From NCBI RefSeq assembly GCF_041435435.1, contig NZ_CP108494.1, positions 5,614,501 through 5,678,500 of the forward strand: a stretch of 64,000 nucleotides of DNA, read 5' to 3'. This document shows, in pieces, positions 41,238 through 47,691 of the stretch. A model generated the notes under the pieces. The model made no database searches and had not been told where the DNA came from. It was given only the letters and a program-made list of their open reading frames with translations. How positions within the stretch are numbered: the first letter of the stretch is position 1; every line of letters begins with the position of its first letter. The stretch is from Streptomyces sp. NBC_01241. Its GTDB lineage: Bacteria; Actinomycetota; Actinomycetes; Streptomycetales; Streptomycetaceae. The translations under genes were made by a program, and so were the position numbers.

Positions 41238-42608
41238 ATGGGCCGCCCGACCGAGGTGTCCGACGCACCCGCCCCACCGTCCACCGGCGGGAGCTGGGAC
41301 CTTCGCTCCCGGGCATGGGTTTCCGGGACCGCCGTTGAGGAAGGCGCCGCGGAGGACACCGCCGTAGTCGCGGGAGACACCGCCGCAGTCGCGGAGGACA
41401 CCGCTGCAGGGGTATCCGCAGCAGAGGAAGGCGCTACGGAACAGGCCGAGCCGGTCACCAAGGCCCGGGCCGCCGCGCCCCGGGCTCCCGAGATCGCGGG
41501 TGCCGCTCCGGCGCGCAAGCTCAACGTCTCGCGCCGCGGTCCTGCCGACCCCGTGAGATCGCTGATGCACCGCCATCGCGAGCTGTGCGAGCGCGCCGTC
41601 GATCCGCTGGAGATCGCCGCCGGGCTCGAAGCCCACGGCGTCACCGACCGTGCCGCCGCCCGCTACCGGCACCGCGACGTCTTCTCGCTCGCCGAGGAAC
41701 TCTTCGCCCGGGTGCCCGCCGTGGCGGGGGAGCCCGCGACAGGGAATCGCGCGCCGGAGCGTGACACCGGGACACGGGCCGCCTGGTCGCTCCGCGCACT
41801 GGTGCCGGGCGCCGCCTGCATCGCCACCGCAGGCGCTCTGAGGCTGACCGAGGGGACACTCGGCGGTCAGGGACGGCTCGCGATCGCCGTCACCGGAGCG
41901 CTTGTCGCACTCGTCGGCCTCGCCCTCAGCCTGTGCAGCGGCCCCCTGCACGCCGTGGGCGGCTCCTCGGGGACCGCCCATGTGTACGGCTGCTGGCTCC
42001 TCGGATATGTCCTGTACGGCGACGCGCTGCTCGACCAAGTGCTCAGCGGCGGCCCCGAAGGCTCCTGGACGTTCACCCCCGCACCGCTGCTGGGGCTGGC
42101 GCTCTCGGTCGCCCCGGCCGCGTGGTGCGCGCACCTCTTCTCCGTACACGCACACCGCAAACTGATCGGAAGCCGCGCACTGGAGGAGTTCGCCGCAGGT
42201 GTGCGCCCCCTGCTGTTCGGAGCCGTCGCCCTCCACCTGTGTGCCCTCGCCGGACTGCTCTACCTCGCGCACCTGGGATACGGAGGCGGTGGCCCCTTCG
42301 TGGGGGCGGCCGCGCTCGGTGTGCTGCTCCTGCTGGCCCGGCTGCTGGCCGTGCACGGCTTCCCCGAACCCGCCACCGTCGCACTCGCCGCCGCCTGCGC
42401 CGTCGAAGCGCTGGCACCCGCCCTGGTCCTGGCCGGGCGGCTGCCCGGCCTGCACTTCCTCGCCCGCCCCGTCGACGCCCTGGTCATGGCGGCAGGCACC
42501 GGAGCCGTATCCGCCCTCGCCTGTGGCACTGCGGCGCTCGGCCTGCTGATCACCGCCGCCGTCGTCCTGTCCAGGGCATCCGCCCACGTAAGAACCACCC
42601 CCACGTAA
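41238..42608 (+). CDS. Polytopic membrane protein of the exopolysaccharide cluster
   Basis: 456 aa from the ATG at 41238, chosen for the strong GGAGGAGAG five bases upstream; an in-frame ATG at 41151 lacks this. Residues 1-~100 are disordered with EDTAVVAGDTAAVAEDTAAG repeats. A conserved helical block follows (MHRHRELCERAVDPLEIAAG, then EAHGVTDRAAARYRHRDVFS). About eight to ten membrane segments fill residues ~185-450. It is in the right place for a PelG/PelE-like partner that exports or anchors the polymer made by the glycosyltransferase, but I see no PelG signature. That role is inferred from position. Repeats surround the stop codon. Confidence 0.75.
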   Translation: MGRPTEVSDAPAPPSTGGSWDLRSRAWVSGTAVEEGAAEDTAVVAGDTAAVAEDTAAGVSAAEEGATEQAEPVTKARAAAPRAPEIAGAAPARKLNVSRRGPADPVRSLMHRHRELCERAVDPLEIAAGLEAHGVTDRAAARYRHRDVFSLAEELFARVPAVAGEPATGNRAPERDTGTRAAWSLRALVPGAACIATAGALRLTEGTLGGQGRLAIAVTGALVALVGLALSLCSGPLHAVGGSSGTAHVYGCWLLGYVLYGDALLDQVLSGGPEGSWTFTPAPLLGLALSVAPAAWCAHLFSVHAHRKLIGSRALEEFAAGVRPLLFGAVALHLCALAGLLYLAHLGYGGGGPFVGAAALGVLLLLARLLAVHGFPEPATVALAAACAVEALAPALVLAGRLPGLHFLARPVDALVMAAGTGAVSALACGTAALGLLITAAVVLSRASAHVRTTPT

Positions 42609-42616
42609 GAACCACC
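42583..42616. repeat. 17-nt tandem repeat spanning the stop codon
   Basis: CCCACGTAAGAACCACC occurs at 42583-42599 and 42600-42616, followed by a partial third copy. The second copy supplies the TAA stop of the membrane protein. Because the period is not a multiple of three, the first copy is read through as AHVRTTP. Confidence 0.88.
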
Positions 42617-42707
42617 CCCAGAACCACCCCCATACCCCGCGGAGCCGACGCTGCGGGTCCGTTCCCCGTACCGCACCACACGTCACTTCCTGAAGGAGAC
42701 ACCGGAC

Positions 42708-42767
42708 ATGACCCCCCAATCCCCCGCACCGGCAGCCCGCCGTCGGTACCGAGGGGGCGCGCGATGA
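42708..42767 (+). CDS. 19-aa leader ORF translationally coupled to the epimerase gene
   Basis: ATG at 42708 with GAAGGAGAC upstream, encoding MTPQSPAPAARRRYRGGAR. The stop TGA at 42765-42767 overlaps the epimerase ATG (42764) as ATGA. Its ribosome-binding site is better than the one before the epimerase gene, so ribosomes that finish this ORF probably restart on the epimerase. The peptide is Pro/Arg-rich with an RRR run, compatible with a stalling or coupling leader. Whether it has any function of its own is unknown. Confidence 0.5.
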   Translation: MTPQSPAPAARRRYRGGAR

Positions 42768-43729
42768 GGGTGCTGCTGCTCGGAGCCAATGGATTCCTCG
42801 GCCGGTTCGTGGCCGACCGCCTGCTCGCCGACCCCGCCGTGCATCTCACGGCGCTCGGCCGCGGCGACGACGCCGACGTGCGGTTCGACCTCGCCGGCGG
42901 CAGTCCCGGCGCGCTGACCCGCTTCCTGGACGCCGTCCACCCCGGCGTCGTCGTCAACTGCGCGGGCGCCACCCGCGGCGGGGCCCGCGATCTGACCCGC
43001 CACAACACCGTCGCCGTCGCCACCGTCTGCGAGGCGATGCGGCGCAGCGGCTGCACGGCCCGGCTCGTCCAGGTCGGCTGTTCGGCGGAGTACGGGCCCT
43101 CGCAGCCCGGCTCATCGACCGCGGAGGACGCGATTCCGCGCCCCGGCGGCCCGTACGGCGTCAGCAAGCTCGCCGCCACCGAACTCGTCCTCGGCTCCGG
43201 CCTCGACGCGGTCGTGCTGCGGGTCTTCTCCCCGGTCGGTCCCGGCACCCCGGCCGGTTCCCCGCTCGGCAGGCTCGCCGAGGCGATGCGCCGGGCCATG
43301 CAGTCCGGTGACGGCGAGCTGAAGCTCAGCGGCCTCGGCGTGCAGCGCGACTTCGTCGACGTACGCGATGTCGCGCGCGCCGTGCACGCCGCCTCGCTCT
43401 CCGCGGCGCAAGGTGTCGTCAACATCGGCACCGGCCGCGCCGTGCGACTCCGGGACGCGGCCTCCGTCCTCGCCAGGGTCGCCGGATACGCGGGCGCACT
43501 CCACGAGCTCGACGCGCCCCCGCCCCGGCTGCCCATCGGTGCCCCGCGGACCTCGACCGAGTCGGTCATCGAGCACCTCTCGGCAACCCCGTCCCCCTAC
43601 CCGGACGGCTGCGGCGCCTGGCAGCAGGCCGACGTCCGTACCGCCAGGGACCGGCTCGGCTGGCGCCCCCGGATCAATCTGGAGGAGTCCCTGGCCGACA
43701 TCTGGATGGAGGCGGCGTGCCGTATCTGA
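42764..43729 (+). CDS. NAD-dependent sugar epimerase/dehydratase (extended SDR)
   Basis: 321 aa, ATG overlapping the leader-ORF stop. Motifs: VLLLGANGFLGRFVADRLL (NAD-binding GxxGxxG), VVVNCAGATRGG, QVGCSAEYGPSQP and YGVSK with Y131 and K135 as catalytic pair. RVFSPVGPGTP and LGVQRDFVDVRDVARAVHAA are typical of UDP-sugar 4-epimerases and nucleotide-sugar dehydratases. In this cluster it could supply UDP-GalNAc/UDP-Gal, as Uge3 does for fungal galactosaminogalactan; this is inference. Its 3' end overlaps the spherulin-like gene by 13 bases. Confidence 0.85.
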   Translation: MRVLLLGANGFLGRFVADRLLADPAVHLTALGRGDDADVRFDLAGGSPGALTRFLDAVHPGVVVNCAGATRGGARDLTRHNTVAVATVCEAMRRSGCTARLVQVGCSAEYGPSQPGSSTAEDAIPRPGGPYGVSKLAATELVLGSGLDAVVLRVFSPVGPGTPAGSPLGRLAEAMRRAMQSGDGELKLSGLGVQRDFVDVRDVARAVHAASLSAAQGVVNIGTGRAVRLRDAASVLARVAGYAGALHELDAPPPRLPIGAPRTSTESVIEHLSATPSPYPDGCGAWQQADVRTARDRLGWRPRINLEESLADIWMEAACRI

Positions 43730-44559
43730 CCTCCACCGGCACCGTCCGCCGGACCGGCGGCGTCGAGCAACTCGGCTTCGGCGTCCCCGGTTACGCGCAT
43801 CCGCTGCTCGCCCCCACCGAGTGGGCCGAACTCACCCGCCCCGGTACCCCGCTGCACTGGGCGGTCCTCAACATCGACGACGGCCCGGGTGCTCGCCCGG
43901 ACCCGCACTGTCTGGAGGCCGCGGGCCGGCTCCGCAACGCCCGGGAGCGGGCCGTGCAGGGCGAGACCCCGCAGGACTCCGCCCGGGCCGCGGGCGGCCG
44001 GCTGCTCGGCCATCTCGATCTGGCCTTCGGCAGCCGCTCCTTCGGAGAGCTGATCGCCGACGCGCAGTCCTTCCTCGACTGGTACCGCGTCGACGGCTTC
44101 TATCTCGGCCAGTGCCCGGCCGGCCGGGCCGAACTCCCGGCCGTCCGCCGTCTCACCGGCACACTCGCCGCGCTCCTCGAACACGACGAAGGCGGGGAGG
44201 GGCACGGGCCGCTGGTGCTGGGGCTGGGCACCCATCCGCATCCGGGCTACGCCGAGGTCGCCGACCAGCTGGTCACCTTCTCCGGCCCCTGGGCCGACTA
44301 CCGCTGGTCACAGGTGGCGGAGTGGACCGCCGCCTATCCGCCGGAGCGGTTCGCGCACTTCGTGCACGGCGTTCCGCGCACCCATCTCGAAGAGGCCATG
44401 CGCATCGCCCGCTGGCAGGGCGCGGGCACGATCTTCTTCACGGACCGGGACGGACAGCACGGGTGGGACGGACGGCACGGACAAACCGATCCATTCGCGG
44501 CGCTGCCCGGGTACTGGGACGAATTCGTCTCGCGGATCGGACCGGGTATCTCGGAATGA
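43717..44559 (+). CDS. Spherulin-4-like (GH135-type) putative glycoside hydrolase
   Basis: 280 aa, GTG start inside the epimerase 3' end. Spherulation-specific family 4 features: QLGFGVPGYAHPLLAPTEWA, HWAVLNIDDGPGARPD (acidic active-site region of the TIM barrel), GHLDLAFGSRSFGELIADAQ, WYRVDGFYLGQCP (second acidic strand), GLGTHPHPGYAEVADQLVTF and ARWQGAGTIFFTDRDGQ. The fungal homologue Sph3 (GH135) cleaves galactosaminogalactan and is required for its biosynthesis. No signal peptide is visible, so the enzyme may act at the inner face or leave by another route, unlike a typical secreted hydrolase. Confidence 0.82.
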   Translation: MPYLTSTGTVRRTGGVEQLGFGVPGYAHPLLAPTEWAELTRPGTPLHWAVLNIDDGPGARPDPHCLEAAGRLRNARERAVQGETPQDSARAAGGRLLGHLDLAFGSRSFGELIADAQSFLDWYRVDGFYLGQCPAGRAELPAVRRLTGTLAALLEHDEGGEGHGPLVLGLGTHPHPGYAEVADQLVTFSGPWADYRWSQVAEWTAAYPPERFAHFVHGVPRTHLEEAMRIARWQGAGTIFFTDRDGQHGWDGRHGQTDPFAALPGYWDEFVSRIGPGISE

Positions 44560-44593
44560 GAAGCGGCGTGGCAGTGTTACGGCAAGAACAACC

Positions 44594-44614
44594 GTACGTA
44601 GCTGAAGTACGTAG
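44594..44614. promoter_or_regulatory. Direct repeat GTACGTAG upstream of moeZ
   Basis: GTACGTAG occurs at 44594-44601 and 44607-44614 (13-nt spacing), 31-51 bases before the moeZ start. It may be a regulator site. Each copy contains the palindrome TACGTA. Confidence 0.4.
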
Positions 44615-44644
44615 AAACCGACCACCTGCATTGTTGAGGTTCCT

Positions 44645-45823
44645 GTGTCGCTGCCACCCCTGGTCGAGCCAGCTGCTGAGCTCACCGTCGACGAGGTCCG
44701 CAGGTACTCCCGCCACCTGATCATCCCGGATGTGGGGATGGACGGGCAGAAGCGGCTGAAGAACGCGAAGGTGCTCTGTGTAGGCGCCGGCGGTCTCGGT
44801 TCGCCGGCCCTGATGTACCTGGCCGCCGCCGGTGTCGGCACGCTCGGCATCGTGGAGTTCGACGAGGTCGACGAGTCGAACCTGCAGCGCCAGATCATCC
44901 ACAGCCAGGCCGACATCGGCCGTTCCAAGGCCGAGTCCGCCAAGGACTCGGTGCTGGGCATCAACCCGTACGTGAACGTGGTCCTTCACGAGGAGCGGCT
45001 CGAAGCCGACAACGTGATGGACATCTTCGCCCAGTACGACCTGATCGTGGACGGCACGGACAACTTCGCCACCCGCTATCTGGTCAACGACGCAGCCGTA
45101 CTGCTGAACAAGCCGTACATCTGGGGCTCGATCTACCGGTTCGACGGCCAGGCGTCCGTCTTCTGGTCCGAGCACGGTCCCTGCTACCGCTGCCTCTACC
45201 CGGAGCCGCCCCCGCCGGGCATGGTTCCCTCGTGCGCCGAGGGCGGCGTGCTCGGGGTGCTCTGCGCCTCCGTCGGCTCCATCCAGGTCACCGAGGCCAT
45301 CAAGCTGCTCGCCGGTATCGGCGACCCGCTGGTCGGCCGATTGATGATCTACGACGCCCTGGAGATGCAGTACCGCCAGGTCAAGGTCCGCAAGGACCCC
45401 GACTGCGCGGTCTGCGGCGAGAACCCGACCGTCACCGAGCTCATCGACTACGAGGCCTTCTGCGGCGTCGTGTCCGAGGAGGCCCAGGAGGCGGCGCTCG
45501 GCTCCACGATCACTCCGAAGCAGCTCAAGGAGTGGATCGACGCGGACGAGAAGATCGAGATCATCGACGTCCGTGAGCCGAACGAGTTCGAGATCGTTTC
45601 GATCCCCGGCGCCCGGCTGATCCCGAAGAACGAGTTCCTGATGGGCAACGCCCTCCAGGACCTCCCGCAGGACAAGCGCATCGTCCTGCACTGCAAGACC
45701 GGTGTCCGCAGCGCCGAGGTCCTCGCGGTCCTCAAGTCGGCGGGCTTCGCCGACGCGGTGCACGTGGGCGGCGGCGTGATCGGCTGGGTCAACCAGATCG
45801 AGCCCGAGAAGCCGGTGTACTGA
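44645..45823 (+). CDS. moeZ: Adenylyltransferase/sulfurtransferase MoeZ
   Basis: 392 aa, GTG start. An E1-like ThiF/MoeB domain (VLCVGAGGLGSPALMYLAAA, then DEVDESNLQRQIIH and DGTDNFATRYLVND) carries zinc cysteines (CYRCLYPE, CAVCGENP). A C-terminal rhodanese domain ends with HCKTGVRS (active Cys350) and VGGGVIGWVNQI. It adenylates the C-terminal Gly of small sulfur-carrier proteins and loads sulfur for molybdopterin, cysteine (CysM/CysO) and, in actinobacteria, thiolated secondary metabolites. The terminal codons and stop are the first unit of a downstream repeat. Confidence 0.93.
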   Translation: MSLPPLVEPAAELTVDEVRRYSRHLIIPDVGMDGQKRLKNAKVLCVGAGGLGSPALMYLAAAGVGTLGIVEFDEVDESNLQRQIIHSQADIGRSKAESAKDSVLGINPYVNVVLHEERLEADNVMDIFAQYDLIVDGTDNFATRYLVNDAAVLLNKPYIWGSIYRFDGQASVFWSEHGPCYRCLYPEPPPPGMVPSCAEGGVLGVLCASVGSIQVTEAIKLLAGIGDPLVGRLMIYDALEMQYRQVKVRKDPDCAVCGENPTVTELIDYEAFCGVVSEEAQEAALGSTITPKQLKEWIDADEKIEIIDVREPNEFEIVSIPGARLIPKNEFLMGNALQDLPQDKRIVLHCKTGVRSAEVLAVLKSAGFADAVHVGGGVIGWVNQIEPEKPVY

Positions 45824-45864
45824 GCCGGTGTGTACCGAGCCGGTGCACTGAGCCGGTGTTCTGA
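45811..45864. repeat. Tandem repeats including the moeZ stop codon
   Basis: GCCGGTGTACTGA (45811-45823) contains the last moeZ codons and the stop. Variants follow at 45824-45838, 45839-45851 and 45852-45864, most ending in TGA, and a diverged copy begins at 45865. Confidence 0.85.
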
Positions 45865-45873
45865 GCCGCTGCT

Positions 45874-45921
45874 GTACCGGGTTCTTGATGTACCGAATCC
45901 TTGGTGTACCGAATCCTTGGT
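45874..45921. repeat. Three 16-nt tandem repeats
   Basis: GTACCGAATCCTTGGT occurs exactly at 45890-45905 and 45906-45921; a diverged copy lies at 45874-45889. It is in the gap between moeZ and the convergent peptidase gene. Confidence 0.88.
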
Positions 45922-45940
45922 GTACCAGGTACGAACGCTT

Positions 45941-45979
45941 CGAAGGGGCCGGTCCGCGTGCTGCGGACCGGCCCCTTCG
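45941..45979. terminator. Bidirectional hairpin terminator
   Basis: A 17-bp perfect stem (45941-45957 with 45963-45979, CGAAGGGGCCGGTCCGC) and a 5-nt loop between convergent moeZ and peptidase genes. Confidence 0.88.
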
Positions 45980-46024
45980 GCGTTCCACGGGGTACCGGGC
46001 CCCCGGGGAACGCCCGGATCCGCG

Positions 46025-47605
46025 TTACGAACAGGTCTTGCCGTCTGCCGGGACCTTCCCGTCGAGGAAGTACGCGTCCACGGTCGACGTCACGCACGCG
46101 CTCTCACCGTACGAGCCGTGCCCCTCGCCCTTGTTGGTGAGCATGACGCCGACGCCCTTGCCCAGTTCGTCCGCCATCTTCCGCGCACCCTCGTAGGGCG
46201 TCGCAGGGTCGCCGGTCGTACCGACGACCAGGATCGGACCGGCACCCGGAGCGCTCGCCTCCGGGTTGTCGTGCTCGCCCTCCACCGGCCACTGCGCACA
46301 CCAGCCGGCCGTGTCCCACGCCAGGAACGGTCCGAACACCGGGGACAGCTGCCGGAACTCGGGCAGCATGGCCCTGGCCTCGGCCGCCGTCGGCCGGAGC
46401 TTGCTGTCCGCGCAGGAGATGGCGCGCTGCGAGTGGTTCTGCGTGTCGTAATGGCCCTTCTCGTCCCGGCCGTTGTACGCGTCGGCCATCTGCAGCAGCA
46501 TCGTGCCGGTGCCCCTCTTCTCGGCCTCGTCCAGCGCCTGGGTCAGGTACGGCCAGCTGCTCTTGGAGTAGAGCGGCATGACGATGCCGGTGATGGCGAG
46601 CGACTGGTTGAGCTCACGGCCCGAGGCGGTCGGCAGCGGCTTCTTGTCGATCCGCTCCAGCAGCCGGGCGATGCGTTCGGTGCCCGCCTTCGGGTCCTGA
46701 CCGCGGTCCTTGAGGTAGTTCTCCAGCGCCCGCTGGAACCCGGTCGCCTGGTTGCGGGCGTGCCCAATCGCGTCCGCGGTCGGGTCGACGACGGCGTCCA
46801 GGACGGTGCGGCCCACCTTCTTCGGGAAGAGGTGCGCGTAGGTGCCGCCCAGCTCCGTGCCGTACGACATGCCGAAATAGGTGAGTTTCTTGTCGCCGAG
46901 CACCTCGCGGATCAGGTCCATGTCCCGGGCGGCGTTCGTCGTACCGACGTACGGCAGGACCTTGCCGGAGCGGCGTTCGCAGCCGGCGCCGAAGTCCGCG
47001 CCGTCCTTCATGAACGCGGCCTCCTCCGCCGCCGTGTCCGGAGTCATGTCGACCTTCCGGTAGGCGTCCTCCGCCTCCTTGTCGGTACGGCAGTTCACCC
47101 CCGCGCTGCCCGCGACGCCGCGCGGGTCGAAGCTCACCAGGTCGTAGCGGGCGTTGAGCTTCTCGTACGAACGGGCGGCGCGCGGCAGTATCGAGACCCC
47201 CGAACCGCCGGGGCCGCCGAAGTTGAACAGCATCGAGCCCAGGCGTCGGCTCTTGTCCCGGGCCTCCTTGCGGATCAGCGCGATCCGGATCGTGTCGCCG
47301 TCCGGCTTCGCGTAGTTCAGCGGTACCTCGACGGTCGCGCACCGCCAGCCGGTACCGGGAGCGCTGCCGCCCGCGGGGGCCTTGCAGCTCTTCCAGTCCG
47401 GCCGCTGGGAGGTGAGCGCGGCGGGCAGGGCGGGCGTGCCGGGCTGCCCGCCCGTCGTGGCGGACGGCTTGCCGGGCGTGGACGCCGCACCGCTGTCCGT
47501 CCTGTCGGCCGGTTTGTCGTCCGTACCACTGCCACAGCCGGCGAGCAGCCCCGTCAGCAGTAGTGCGGCGCCGGTCAGAGCCCCGGCGCGTGCGTGTCCT
47601 ACCAC
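46025..47605 (-). CDS. Secreted lipoprotein tripeptidyl-aminopeptidase-like hydrolase (1)
   Basis: 526 aa, GTG with GGGGAGGA seven bases upstream. The signal peptide ends LLAGC (Cys24), so it is a lipoprotein. The S33 TAP-like fold shows LFNFGGPGGSGVSILP (oxyanion), FGMSYGTELGG (Ser247), a late VGTTGDPATPYEGA (Asp) and NKGEGHGSYGES (His). Such enzymes remove tripeptides from extracellular protein N-termini (Tap/SlpD/E in Streptomyces). It is a close paralogue of the next gene upstream; both nucleophiles fall at residue 247. A 19-nt palindrome lies 22-40 bases before the start. Confidence 0.88.
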   Translation of the reverse strand: MVGHARAGALTGAALLLTGLLAGCGSGTDDKPADRTDSGAASTPGKPSATTGGQPGTPALPAALTSQRPDWKSCKAPAGGSAPGTGWRCATVEVPLNYAKPDGDTIRIALIRKEARDKSRRLGSMLFNFGGPGGSGVSILPRAARSYEKLNARYDLVSFDPRGVAGSAGVNCRTDKEAEDAYRKVDMTPDTAAEEAAFMKDGADFGAGCERRSGKVLPYVGTTNAARDMDLIREVLGDKKLTYFGMSYGTELGGTYAHLFPKKVGRTVLDAVVDPTADAIGHARNQATGFQRALENYLKDRGQDPKAGTERIARLLERIDKKPLPTASGRELNQSLAITGIVMPLYSKSSWPYLTQALDEAEKRGTGTMLLQMADAYNGRDEKGHYDTQNHSQRAISCADSKLRPTAAEARAMLPEFRQLSPVFGPFLAWDTAGWCAQWPVEGEHDNPEASAPGAGPILVVGTTGDPATPYEGARKMADELGKGVGVMLTNKGEGHGSYGESACVTSTVDAYFLDGKVPADGKTCS

Positions 47606-47626
47606 GTGTACGTCCTCCCCATGTAC

Positions 47627-47645
47627 CTGTACGTACTACGTACAG
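47627..47645. promoter_or_regulatory. 19-nt palindrome upstream of the first peptidase gene
   Basis: CTGTACGTACTACGTACAG is a perfect inverted repeat (9-1-9), located where a repressor would block or overlap the promoter. TACATG nearby on the minus strand is a possible -10. Confidence 0.5.
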
Positions 47646-47662
47646 AACGTGCGCCCATGCTA

Positions 47663-47680
47663 GGGCCTGTCCGGCGGATC
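47663..47680. repeat. GGGCCTGTCCGGCGGATC intergenic repeat, copy 2
   Basis: Identical over 18 bases to 6013-6030. It lies between the two tandem peptidase genes. Confidence 0.7.
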
Positions 47681-47691
47681 CCGGCCGGGGT

